Source of the DNA: NORP240 sp038134485
GTDB taxonomy: Bacteria > Pseudomonadota > Gammaproteobacteria > Pseudomonadales > Pseudohongiellaceae
Length of the DNA: 64,000 nt
Assembly (NCBI GenBank): GCA_038134485.1
Contig: JAYPVG010000003.1
Span: 109,370 to 173,369, forward strand
Reading direction: 5' to 3'
Numbering within the stretch: position 1 is the stretch's first letter; the number at the start of each line of letters is the position of its first letter. The notes under the pieces were generated by a model. That model was not told the DNA's origin and made no database searches. It worked only from the letters and a program-made list of their open reading frames with translations. Both the position numbers and the translations under genes were made by a program. Positions 44,243-52,798 of the stretch are shown here, in pieces.

Positions 44243-44977
44243 ATGAAAATTTTCACCGTATGGGCCCTAGTAGTAATTCTCACGACCAGTTGGGTACCGG
44301 ACAGCCTCGGGCAGGAACCCTTAACCTATCAGGCTAAATACAGCGCCAGAGCGGTGGGCATGTCTGCCACAGCGGAACGCAAGCTCGAGTCGATGGACAA
44401 CAGCCGTTATCTATTGACTCAATCCATGACCGTCAGGGTACTCGGTGCCACGCTGGGTCAAATTCTTGAAACCAGCCAGTTTACTCACCGGGATGGCAAT
44501 CTGTTGCCAGAAATGTACCGCTACCTGCAAACGGGAATATCCAAACGGGAAGAAGAGGTTGCATTTGACTGGAATCAGCATGTTGCCGTCAGCTCGGACA
44601 AAGATAACCAATGGCAGCTGGCCATCACGCCCGGCATTTTAGACAAGTTGAGTTTCCAGCTGCACCTTCGCGAGACCCTGGCGAACGAAGAAGTACGCGA
44701 GATGGAAATTCGGATGGTAGATGCCAGCGAAATTGAAACCCATCTTTATCGGGTCACCGGTGCAGAAGCTGTGGAAACCGGGCTTGGGGTACTGGATTGC
44801 ATCAAAGTGGAAAGAATCCGCGAGCCAGGCAGCGCACGCCGAACCACTTTCTGGCTAGCCAGAGATTGGGATCTGTTACTGGTCAAGTTTGAACAAACCA
44901 GCGGTTCGGGGTCGGAAACATCATTACTGCTAGAGGAAGCAGTTATCGCTGGTCAGGTCGTGATTCCATCACCCTGA
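44243..44977 (+). CDS. DUF3108 exported protein
   Basis: A 244-residue protein with a signal peptide (about 1-23, ending near DSLGQ) and the DUF3108 fold: an initial LTYQAKYSARAVGMSATAE strand pattern and a later TTFWLARDWDLLLVKFEQ. Function unknown. It forms the third gene of purM-purN-DUF3108, as in Pseudomonas. Its last 25 bases overlap fleQ, which runs the other way. Confidence 0.87.
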   Translation: MKIFTVWALVVILTTSWVPDSLGQEPLTYQAKYSARAVGMSATAERKLESMDNSRYLLTQSMTVRVLGATLGQILETSQFTHRDGNLLPEMYRYLQTGISKREEEVAFDWNQHVAVSSDKDNQWQLAITPGILDKLSFQLHLRETLANEEVREMEIRMVDASEIETHLYRVTGAEAVETGLGVLDCIKVERIREPGSARRTTFWLARDWDLLLVKFEQTSGSGSETSLLLEEAVIAGQVVIPSP

Positions 44978-46482
44978 ATAGGGTCAGATTGTGCCGCCTT
45001 CGATTCAGCAGGCGAGACTGAATCTTCGTCGTTGCCAGTAGCCCTGGGCAAATCGTATTTGCGAATTTTTTCTACCAGCGTGGTTCGACGCATATGCAGT
45101 CGGTCAGCAGCTCTGGCAACAACACCCCCTGAATCTGAGAGAGCCTGACAGATTAAGTCTTTTTCAAGACTGGAAAGATACTCTTTCAAATCCAGCCCCT
45201 CCAGAGGCAAGGCTTCAAAACTCTCATTGTTATCAATCTCCTCTCTGTCTATCTCCCCCCCGTGCGGCAGGGACTCTTGCGATGCTGCCTGACTGCCCGG
45301 CGCTGACTGCAAATGGGATGGCAAATCCTGTTCGCCGACTATACCGTGGGGATGTAGTATGGCCATCCTCTCAACCAGATTTGCCAGCTCTCGAACATTA
45401 CCCGGCCAGTGGTATTTTTTCAGCGCAGCAATTGCGCTTGAATTGAAGCGCACCGAACCTCGCTTTTCTCCTTCCATGGAAGCTATTAACTCATTCAATA
45501 GCAGGGGAACATCTTCGCTTCGAGACCTCAGCGGAGGCATTTCAATCGGAAAAACATTGATGCGGAAATATAGGTCCTGCCGAAATTCGCCTCTTGCAAT
45601 CATCTCCTCCAGATTCTGATGGGTAGCTGCGATAATTCTTACGTCGGTCGTAATGGTTTTGATACCACCAACCCGCTCAAAACTGCGCTCCTGCAGAACC
45701 CGCAACAGCTTGACCTGCATACTCAGAGGCATATCTCCGATTTCATCCAGGAAGAGAGTACCCCCATTAGCCAATTCGAAGCGCCCTTCCCTGGATGCAG
45801 TTGCTCCGGTAAAGGCTCCTTTCTCATGTCCGAACAATTCACTTTCGAGCAGCTCTCTGGGAATGGCGCCACAATTGATAGGCACGAATGGCTCATCAGC
45901 GCGAAGAGAATTAAGGTGCAGGTTTCTAGCTACCACCTCTTTCCCGGTGCCCGATTCTCCGGTTATCAATACGGTGACTTCCTTGTTGGCCACCTGGCCC
46001 ATCATTTCCCTGATTTCCTCGATTGCGACGCTGCTGCCAACGAGGCTGCGAAACATATTGTAATCCCTAACCCCGCCCAGATCGCGCAGTCGGTTGTAAT
46101 GCTCGCGAAAAACCTTGGCCTGATGCAGGGCATCCAGTACCGGCTGATAGGTCAGTGGGAAACTCAATGTCGATGTGACATTTTTGAAAAAATCGCTATC
46201 AGCCAGGTTGGATAGCCGACCCTCACCAAGGATGACAACCGGTAGCCCTTCATCCCATTTGTGCAGCTCACGCAGCAAGTCAGGAAGAGACAGTTCTCGG
46301 CAGCTACCGACCAGAGCAAGACAGTAAAATCCCGATGCAGTAACGTCACTATCCCGTGAGGAAAGCCAGCCCTTGCTGTTACCCGCGACGACAACTTCAC
46401 CGAGAAAATGCAGGATGACTTCGAGATCACGGCACGATCGTTCCTCGTCATCAATCAGCAGTATTTTGTTAGTCTCGGTCAC
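44953..46482 (-). CDS. fleQ: Sigma-54-dependent flagellar master regulator FleQ
   Basis: An enhancer-binding activator of RpoN promoters, controlling flagellar genes and, through c-di-GMP binding, matrix genes in Pseudomonas. It is 509 residues. Residues 1-125 form a degenerate receiver domain: the acidic pair is kept (LLIDDEE) but the phospho-accepting Asp is replaced (region CLALVGSC), as in known FleQ. The AAA+ domain has Walker A GESGTGKE (175-182) and the sigma-54 contact GAFTGA (222-227). A Fis-type helix-turn-helix ends it (VVARAADRLHMRRTTLVEKI). GTG start at 46482. No flagellar structural gene is next to it. Confidence 0.93.
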   Translation of the reverse strand: MTETNKILLIDDEERSCRDLEVILHFLGEVVVAGNSKGWLSSRDSDVTASGFYCLALVGSCRELSLPDLLRELHKWDEGLPVVILGEGRLSNLADSDFFKNVTSTLSFPLTYQPVLDALHQAKVFREHYNRLRDLGGVRDYNMFRSLVGSSVAIEEIREMMGQVANKEVTVLITGESGTGKEVVARNLHLNSLRADEPFVPINCGAIPRELLESELFGHEKGAFTGATASREGRFELANGGTLFLDEIGDMPLSMQVKLLRVLQERSFERVGGIKTITTDVRIIAATHQNLEEMIARGEFRQDLYFRINVFPIEMPPLRSRSEDVPLLLNELIASMEGEKRGSVRFNSSAIAALKKYHWPGNVRELANLVERMAILHPHGIVGEQDLPSHLQSAPGSQAASQESLPHGGEIDREEIDNNESFEALPLEGLDLKEYLSSLEKDLICQALSDSGGVVARAADRLHMRRTTLVEKIRKYDLPRATGNDEDSVSPAESKAAQSDPIQGDGITT

Positions 46483-46659
46483 GCGGAAAGCTTAGCAGAT
46501 TATCTCAACACTGGCTCCCTGGATATTTCGATCAGTATTCAATCGACGGCCTGACCAGAACTCAGTTTTACTCGGAGCAACCTGCGTATCGAAGTTCCAG
46601 CCAAATCCTGTAACATTGGCAGTTATCGCGCCGCCTGACTTTCGGCGAAGGAAGAAAAG

Positions 46660-47109
46660 ATGTCGATCCCGTGGGACTACCCGACGCCTTTCACAAGGGA
46701 ATTTACCGTAACAAAAAATGATATCGATGGTCTTGGGCATACCAATAACGCCAGTTATGTTATCTGGTGTGAACAATGTGCCTGGCAGCATTCCGAATCG
46801 CTCGGGCTCTCGGTCACAGACTATCAAGAACTGGATCGCGGAGTTGCAATCCGACAGGCTGAATATAACTATTGCCTGCCTACCTTTACAGGCGACAAGC
46901 TCGTAATCGGTACCTGGTTGGTGGATTGTGATGGCAGACTGCGGCTGGAGAGGCGCTTTCAAATCGTCCGCTCTGGCGACGGCGCAACAGTCATGCGAGG
47001 CCGCTGGAATCTGGTGTCCGTAGTTCTGAGCACAGGCAAAACAACGAGGTTACCTGACCGCTTTATCGCCACTTACTCCTCTGCTGTAGTACAGAGTCCG
47101 ACAGATTGA
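46660..47109 (+). CDS. Hotdog-fold acyl-CoA thioesterase (YbgC/FadM-like)
   Basis: A 149-residue 4HBT-family thioesterase. The active-site region DIDGLGHTNNASYVIWCEQ is near residue 22, with the catalytic Asp in the D-x-x-G-H form. It probably hydrolyses acyl-CoA esters. It stands alone between fleQ (divergent) and flgM, and could substitute for ybgC, which is missing from the tol operon, but this is only inference. Confidence 0.87.
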   Translation: MSIPWDYPTPFTREFTVTKNDIDGLGHTNNASYVIWCEQCAWQHSESLGLSVTDYQELDRGVAIRQAEYNYCLPTFTGDKLVIGTWLVDCDGRLRLERRFQIVRSGDGATVMRGRWNLVSVVLSTGKTTRLPDRFIATYSSAVVQSPTD

Positions 47110-47300
47110 CCCCGGGATTGGTAACGAAGATTCCGAGCGGCCGACGTCGCCTTTTGTGCACCATACCCGCACCACTGAATTACTGTAAAGATATGAGATC
47201 GGCAGTCGTTATAAGTGAGGCTGCTGCTTTTAAAAAAATGTAAAAACAGCCTCTTGAAAGCCAATAACTGACTGGTCAATAAGACTAACCAAAATGGCAC

Positions 47301-47603
47301 ATGGTAGTGGATAAGTTCAGCTCGCGATCAGATAACAACAAGGCCTCCAGCCAAACTGAAAAGCCCGGTTCGGTCTCGACCATGGCCAGAGTGCCAGAGC
47401 CGCGCAAGAGCCCCACAATAGATCAAGATGCACTGCAAGAGGACCTGGAATTGCTAGCCAAATTAAGACAACAGATCGAGCAATTGCCGGATATGGATGC
47501 GTCAAAGATCGTGCGCCTCCACGAAAGGATCATGCGGGGTGAATATCACGTGGACAGCGAGCGCCTGGCAAGCAAATTAAGTGATTTTGAATCCGAACTA
47601 TAA
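47301..47603 (+). CDS. flgM: Anti-sigma-28 factor FlgM
   Basis: A 100-residue protein whose C-terminal half (52-100) matches FlgM. It has a helix with LEDLELLAKLRQQIEQL-like character, then DASKIVRLHERIMRGEYHVD and SERLASKL, the FliA-binding segment. The N-terminal half is Ser/Asn/Lys-rich and disordered, as in FlgM. FlgM holds FliA until the hook is complete and is then secreted. It lies apart from flgA/flgN, which usually flank it. Confidence 0.78.
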   Translation: MVVDKFSSRSDNNKASSQTEKPGSVSTMARVPEPRKSPTIDQDALQEDLELLAKLRQQIEQLPDMDASKIVRLHERIMRGEYHVDSERLASKLSDFESEL

Positions 47604-47627
47604 ATAGCCGGCTGTGATAATTGCGGC

Positions 47628-48281
47628 TCAACTTCCTTTAAGTCTAGCAACATTAATATCCAACGGTGGTTCAAGGCCCGCTAGCTTCTCAAGGTCTTCG
47701 GGGCGGTCAACATCCCAGCGCTCCGGCAGCAAGTCCACGTCCAGATCAAGTTGGCGGGTTCGCTCCAGCGTCATTGCATACACTCTGTCGGTACCCCACG
47801 GCATATGCTGAAATAATTCCTGCCACACCCCACTCAATCCAAGCAGCACGTATCCACCGTCTTCGGCAGGCCCAATTAACACTTGACGACCAGCGTCCAG
47901 GCTGGTCAATGCCAATTCCAGATAGTCTCGATCTATGGATGGACTATCGACCCCCAGGAGCAGCACGGCCCGGGATCTCTCCATCGCCGCACTGACCGCG
48001 AAGTGCATGCGCTCGCCTAGATCCGCACCAGATTGCTCAAAAGTACAATCCTCCAAACCCAGAGAAGTCAGCTCCGGATTATCGGGATTGCCGCTGACCC
48101 ATAGCTCCAGTGGCGCCAGGCGGCTGCTCCGAATAGTGTTGATCTGATAGCGCAACATACCGCAATACAGGTCGTAAGCGGCATCCGCTCCGATTTCCTC
48201 ATGCAGTCGTGTTTTGACCCTTCCGCGGACTGGCTCCCTGGCAAACAGCAGGATGCGCATATCTGGAAATCTGTACTCCAT
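47628..48281 (-). CDS. TIGR04282 family glycosyltransferase-like protein
   Basis: A 217-residue nucleotidyl/glycosyltransferase-A fold protein of the DUF2064/TIGR04282 family, named from arsenosugar gene clusters though spread more widely. Visible are MRILLFAREPVRGRVKTRL near the N-terminus, LLGVDSPSID for the metal-binding acidic site and GPAEDGGYVLLGLSG. ATG at 48281 follows the partner gene by 17 bases; an ATG at 48260 is also possible. Frames reaching 48368 overlap the partner gene and are not needed. Confidence 0.85.
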   Translation of the reverse strand: MEYRFPDMRILLFAREPVRGRVKTRLHEEIGADAAYDLYCGMLRYQINTIRSSRLAPLELWVSGNPDNPELTSLGLEDCTFEQSGADLGERMHFAVSAAMERSRAVLLLGVDSPSIDRDYLELALTSLDAGRQVLIGPAEDGGYVLLGLSGVWQELFQHMPWGTDRVYAMTLERTRQLDLDVDLLPERWDVDRPEDLEKLAGLEPPLDINVARLKGS

Positions 48282-48298
48282 GCCCGATCTCAAATTAA

Positions 48299-48976
48299 CT
48301 ATCGATAGTAGATCTTTACCAGCTCGTCGGGGCTGGCTCCAAAAAAATATCGCAGCCTCAGCCACCACATTAACAGTATTGTTTTGAGAATTCCCCGCTC
48401 CTCCCAGCGCCTGCTGGAAGTGACAACGGGTTCTTTAATGCGCACCGGCCAGCTTATTCGCCGCAGACCTTTACTAATAGCGACGTCTTCCATGAGCGGA
48501 ATGGCTGCATACCCTCCCAACTGCTGAAAAACACTGCGTCGTACAAATAACCCCTGGTCGCCGGTGACGATGCCGGTAACGTGGGATCTGATGCTAATGG
48601 CGCGTTCGATAATACGAAATATCAGTCTGCTTCCGCTAAGCCTCACATCAAATCTCCCCCAGACAGTATGATCGGTAAGCAAAGCTGCGCAAATCAGCTG
48701 GTCGGCGCGCTCTGGGACTCGAGTATCAACATGCAGGAACAACAGAATATCGCCGCTCGCAAGCCCCGCGCCGTGATTCATCTGCAGTGCCCTGCCTGAA
48801 CCTGTCCTGGCGAAATGATCCATAAGTTCCCGCAGCGATGCCGATATTGGCTGCTGGCTGCCCCCATCAACGACGATAATTTCATGCCCTGCCTGACGCC
48901 AGCCTGCCAACGCCCGCAGTCGCTCTTCAAGCAAAAGCGGCTCATCTAATATTGGAATAATTACACTTATTTTCAA
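48299..48976 (-). CDS. TIGR04283 family glycosyltransferase, GT2
   Basis: A 225-residue GT2-type glycosyltransferase. It opens MKISVIIPILDEP, has IIVVDGGSQ and the metal site FLHVDTRVPE, and ends with the conserved RRWEERGILKTILLMW membrane-associated helix. It pairs with the TIGR04282 protein downstream, a standing partnership. The substrate is unknown; no arsM-like methyltransferase is in the window. An unusually AT-rich leader precedes it. Confidence 0.87.
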   Translation of the reverse strand: MKISVIIPILDEPLLLEERLRALAGWRQAGHEIIVVDGGSQQPISASLRELMDHFARTGSGRALQMNHGAGLASGDILLFLHVDTRVPERADQLICAALLTDHTVWGRFDVRLSGSRLIFRIIERAISIRSHVTGIVTGDQGLFVRRSVFQQLGGYAAIPLMEDVAISKGLRRISWPVRIKEPVVTSSRRWEERGILKTILLMWWLRLRYFFGASPDELVKIYYR

Positions 48977-49453
48977 TTATTTATGTTCTTATTTTACGAA
49001 TTTACATTAATTTAATAAGAATCTAAAAAGACTCCATGGCAAGTATATTCTGTCTCAGGATCATGAGTGTTATCGGCGGTACCTGCATCACTGACGGTTG
49101 CTCCTTCAGACTTTCAAATCATCTGTCGTTTCCGACTCATCCGCAGTCTGGATTCTGACGTATTCATCAACATAGACCTGGCGATTAAGCGCTCACAAAA
49201 ATCAGAGGTACTTGTGACCCGGGTCGCTTTGAAAACTACTAGTTACAATTAAGCTTGGATTCATGCATTGGGCAGTAAATTGCAACTACAGTCGTTTCCA
49301 CGTGGCAATAACATGCGACTGGTCTTGTATTGCTCTGACTGATGGTTTTAAATACGCGGCCGATAATAGCCATAGAGCGGACCGTGCAGCATTCAATACT
49401 GGCCACACAGAGAAAGTGTTTTACGCAGGACCAGTTGGCTATTGTAACTGACA
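48977..49453. other. Intergenic region, AT-rich at its left end
   Basis: About 480 bases without a convincing gene. The first 55 bases are strongly AT-rich, unlike the flanks, and probably hold the promoter of the glycosyltransferase pair. Frames at 49067-49252, 49239-49454 and 49263-49451 show no family features or ribosome sites. Confidence 0.55.
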
Positions 49454-49681
49454 ATGAACGCTAAGAACTTTTATATCATAGCGACCTCGCCAGATGAACC
49501 AAGTCTGCAGGTTAATATCTCTGGACCCTACCTGACTGAAAAAGCAGCCCAGGCCGATCTTTCTGCTGCCATAGACGAGGCAATTACCATCGATCCAAGC
49601 GCCGGAAATTATGTGTACCGGATTTCGAAGATCGAATGCCGGAAGCCTGGCGTGATTCAGCATATGGGCAGCCACGCCTGA
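49454..49681 (+). CDS. Small hypothetical protein
   Basis: A 75-residue frame that I do not recognise. It reads like a compact soluble protein: an initial strand (KNFYIIATSP), a helix rich in Ala (KAAQADLSAAIDEAI) and a second strand (NYVYRISKIE). There is no good ribosome site upstream of the ATG. The composition is protein-like, but no homologue could be named. Confidence 0.5.
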   Translation: MNAKNFYIIATSPDEPSLQVNISGPYLTEKAAQADLSAAIDEAITIDPSAGNYVYRISKIECRKPGVIQHMGSHA

Positions 49682-49881
49682 CCCGCAGCAACCCACTACG
49701 CCCAATTTTCGGCAAGCAAAAATTCGACAATGCCTTAAACAAGATTGCGTAGCTTTACCTGCGAAAGCCGATATAATCCAGTCCGTCGCACGCGGGGCAG
49801 CTTAGGTTCGACTACCAGTCCGAAACTACCGTCTCATCTCTGCTGCGTTATACCCTGCGTTAAAGAAAGGAGTACTACTTG

Positions 49882-50910
49882 ATGAAAAAAAAGCTGGTTA
49901 TTTTGAATGGCTTGCTGTTGTGCACCTATTGCGCCCACAGCATGGCTCAGGAATATCAAACGCCCATCACGTCCTGGGGCGCGCCAGACCTGCAGGGATA
50001 CTGGCGTCACAATACTGTGATGCCCTTTGAGAGACCTCGCGATCTTGGCACTACGCGGGCATACAGTGAGGAAGAGGCTCTGGTTCTGGAACAGGCTGCC
50101 CAACAACGAGTCGAAGAAGACAATGAGCCGCTCGATCCAAATCGTCCCGCCCCGGACGCGGCACCTCTGCCGCCGGTTGGCAACTACGATTTATTCTGGA
50201 CCGACCGCGGAATGTTCCTCCCCACAATTGGCGGTGAATTTAGAACCTCGGCCATAATTGATCCGCCAGATGGGCGTGTACCACCCCGAGTAGAAGGATT
50301 CGCGGAGCGCATGCGTGAGCTGCGCGCCAGCATGCCAGAACGCAATGACGGTCCCGAAGGACGAAGTTTGGGCGAGCGCTGCATTCTTTCGTTTGGCAAC
50401 AATTCTGGCCCGGTAATGACTCCGGTAATGTATAACAGCCATATGCAGATTGTGCAGTCGCCTGGCTATGTCACGATCGTGGTAGAAATGGTCAATGATG
50501 CGCGCATTATCAAGATTGCTGACCAACATAATGCATCGGCCGAAACTCACAGCAAGTGGATGGGCGACTCAATCGGCCGCTGGGAGGGAAACACTCTGGT
50601 GGTAGAGACCAAATACTACAACCCCGGGCAGGACTATCGGGGAGCGCCGGTCGATAACCTGACGGTCATCGAGACCTTTCGCCGCGAATCTCCCTACAAG
50701 ATAATTTACGGATTCACTGTGGATGATCCAAGCGTTTACTCGGCGCAGTTTTCGGGGGAGTACGCGCTTTCTGCCATGGACGAGCCCGTTTATGAATATG
50801 CTTGCCACGAAGGCAACTATGGCTTGATGGGAATACTGGCAGGCGCCCGACGCCTCGAAGTTCTGGGTGAGGCGAACAACGAAAGAACAGACGGATCGGA
50901 CATCCAGTAG
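49882..50910 (+). CDS. Exported protein of an uncharacterised family (copy A)
   Basis: A 342-residue protein with a signal peptide cleaved around HSMAQE. It belongs to a family I know from Acidobacteria and environmental proteobacteria but that has no assigned function. Family marks seen are WGAPDLQGYW near the mature N-terminus, DPPDGRVPP, RSLGERCILSF, GDSIGRWEGNTLVVET and YEYACHEGNYGL near the C-terminus. The ATG at 49882 follows AAAGGAG by ten bases. It precedes an acyl-CoA ligase and has an equal-length paralogue at 52799. A strong terminator follows. Confidence 0.85.
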   Translation: MKKKLVILNGLLLCTYCAHSMAQEYQTPITSWGAPDLQGYWRHNTVMPFERPRDLGTTRAYSEEEALVLEQAAQQRVEEDNEPLDPNRPAPDAAPLPPVGNYDLFWTDRGMFLPTIGGEFRTSAIIDPPDGRVPPRVEGFAERMRELRASMPERNDGPEGRSLGERCILSFGNNSGPVMTPVMYNSHMQIVQSPGYVTIVVEMVNDARIIKIADQHNASAETHSKWMGDSIGRWEGNTLVVETKYYNPGQDYRGAPVDNLTVIETFRRESPYKIIYGFTVDDPSVYSAQFSGEYALSAMDEPVYEYACHEGNYGLMGILAGARRLEVLGEANNERTDGSDIQ

Positions 50911-50943
50911 CTACCAGGCAAAGCCCGGGGAATTAGATAATTT

Positions 50944-50976
50944 GGGGGCAATTGCGAGGCAATTGTCCCCTTTTTT
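50944..50976 (+). terminator. Intrinsic terminator after exported protein A
   Basis: A 12-bp stem GGGGGCAATTGC / GCAATTGTCCCC (one G-U pair) with a GAG loop, followed by six Ts. It separates exported protein A from the acyl-CoA ligase, so the ligase needs its own promoter in 50977-51082. Confidence 0.9.
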
Positions 50977-51082
50977 ATGGGTGGCGTCTCATCGGTGAAT
51001 CGAATAATGTTGGCGTTGAATCCAGCATTCAGAATCGGCTATGCTCCCTTCTCATGCTTGACTATCGTACAGGATTTTAAGA

Positions 51083-52720
51083 ATGACTATGCAAAACACT
51101 CCGCTCCTGATGTCCCGAATTCTGGGCCGGGGCGCGATGCTCGATCCCGAAGTTGAAGTCGTCACCCGGGTGAAAGACGGCACCCATCGGCAAACCCTGA
51201 AGCAAACCTGGGAGCGGGCGAATCAACTCGCCCACGCGCTCAATGATATCGGCGTTGAAGTGGGTGACCGAGTGGGTAGCTTTATGTGGAATAACTACCG
51301 CCACCTGGAGCTCTATCAGGCGGTTCCCTCGATGGGTGCGGTACTCCATACGTTGAACATTCGCCTGTCTCCGACTGACCTGGAATACATCATCAATCAT
51401 GCCGCTGACAAGGTCATCTTTATTGATGAAGACCTGCTGCCCCTGCTAGAGCCCTTGAAAGGCAAACTGCCAACGGTGGAAAAAATCATCATCTGCCGCT
51501 ATGGGGACGGGGGCGAGAGCAGTTACGATAATCAACTGGATTACGAGGAGTTCATAGCAGGAAAACAATCTGTCTACCCGTGGCCTGAGATTGACGAGAC
51601 TTCTCCCATGGGCTTGTGTTACACCAGCGGCACCACGGGCAAACCCAAAGGTGTCATGTACACAAACCGTTCGACTTACCTGCATACCCTTACAGAGTCT
51701 CTGACCGATTCTATCGGCCTGTCTTCGCTGGATTCTCTCTGCGGTATCGTTCCGATGTTTCACGCCATGGGCTGGGGATTGCCATTTTGTGCATCGATGC
51801 TGGGTTGCAAGCAGGTCATGCCGCATCGATTCATGACCCCTGACTCTTTCCTTTCGCTTATGCACGAGGAAGAAGTGACCATTTCCGCGGGAGTCCCAAC
51901 CATCTGGCAGGGGGTCAAGGCAGCATTGGAAGCAGCTCCCGACAAGTACGACCTGTCAAAGCTGACTCGACTCACCTGCGGAGGTTCCGCGCCTCCGGTT
52001 TCGATGATGCGCTGGTACTGGGACACCCACGGAATCGAGATGATTCAGGGCTGGGGCATGACTGAAACCAACCCGCTTGGAACTCTATCCCGTAAGGTTG
52101 CCAAACGTTCGCATGTCAGCATTTCCGAAGACCAGCAGTTTCAAAATATTGCCAAAGCAGGTCTTCCCATGCCTGGTCTGGAAATTGAAATATTCGACGA
52201 AGACTGGAATCCGCTTCCTCACGATGGAGAAGCTGTCGGAGAGCTGTGTATTCGTGGACCATGGATCGCCGCCTCTTACTTCAATGATCCACAGCCTGAT
52301 AAGTTTCATGATGGCTGGCTGGTGACCGGTGACGTGGCAAAAATAGATTCCGAGCAGTACATCATTATTTCAGACCGCTCAAAGGACCTCATCAAGTCGG
52401 GCGGTGAATGGATTTCATCAGTCGACCTGGAGAATCACATCGTCGCTCTTCAGGGTGTTGGTCAGGCTGCAGTGGTAGCACAGCCGCATCCAAAATGGGA
52501 CGAGCGACCCGTTGCCCTCGTAGTGCTGGAGGAAGGCGCTGCAGTCAGCAAAGAAGACGTTCTAAATCACTGCAGCAGCATCTTTGCCAAGTGGCAACTT
52601 CCCGATGACGTGCTCTATGTGGAGAGCATTCCACTCACCTCGACCGGCAAGATCGACAAAAAGGTTATTCGCGCCCAACTGGACAGCGACGGTTACCAAT
52701 TGCCCGATCTGCGGGCCTAA
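51083..52720 (+). CDS. Fatty acid--CoA ligase (AMP-binding)
   Basis: Activates a carboxylic acid to its CoA thioester. It is a 545-residue member of the ANL superfamily. The AMP-binding P-loop is YTSGTTGKPKG, and the adenine/aryl pocket motif is GWGMTETNPLG. The hinge region is GWLVTGDVAKID with the later DRSKDLIKSGGEWIS, and the C-terminal catalytic Lys is in TSTGKIDKK. The layout resembles medium/long-chain acyl-CoA synthetases of catabolic clusters. It is flanked by the two exported paralogues. Confidence 0.92.
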   Translation: MTMQNTPLLMSRILGRGAMLDPEVEVVTRVKDGTHRQTLKQTWERANQLAHALNDIGVEVGDRVGSFMWNNYRHLELYQAVPSMGAVLHTLNIRLSPTDLEYIINHAADKVIFIDEDLLPLLEPLKGKLPTVEKIIICRYGDGGESSYDNQLDYEEFIAGKQSVYPWPEIDETSPMGLCYTSGTTGKPKGVMYTNRSTYLHTLTESLTDSIGLSSLDSLCGIVPMFHAMGWGLPFCASMLGCKQVMPHRFMTPDSFLSLMHEEEVTISAGVPTIWQGVKAALEAAPDKYDLSKLTRLTCGGSAPPVSMMRWYWDTHGIEMIQGWGMTETNPLGTLSRKVAKRSHVSISEDQQFQNIAKAGLPMPGLEIEIFDEDWNPLPHDGEAVGELCIRGPWIAASYFNDPQPDKFHDGWLVTGDVAKIDSEQYIIISDRSKDLIKSGGEWISSVDLENHIVALQGVGQAAVVAQPHPKWDERPVALVVLEEGAAVSKEDVLNHCSSIFAKWQLPDDVLYVESIPLTSTGKIDKKVIRAQLDSDGYQLPDLRA

Positions 52721-52798
52721 GAGACGATGTGCGCCATGCGGGGGCCCCATGACCCCGCATGGTGGCGGCGTCTTGAGACCCGCCGGACAAGCAAGGGA

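Noticed and set aside
45619..46215. Forward frame of 198 codons opposite fleQ
   Set aside because: Antisense to the conserved AAA+ domain of FleQ; no independent support.
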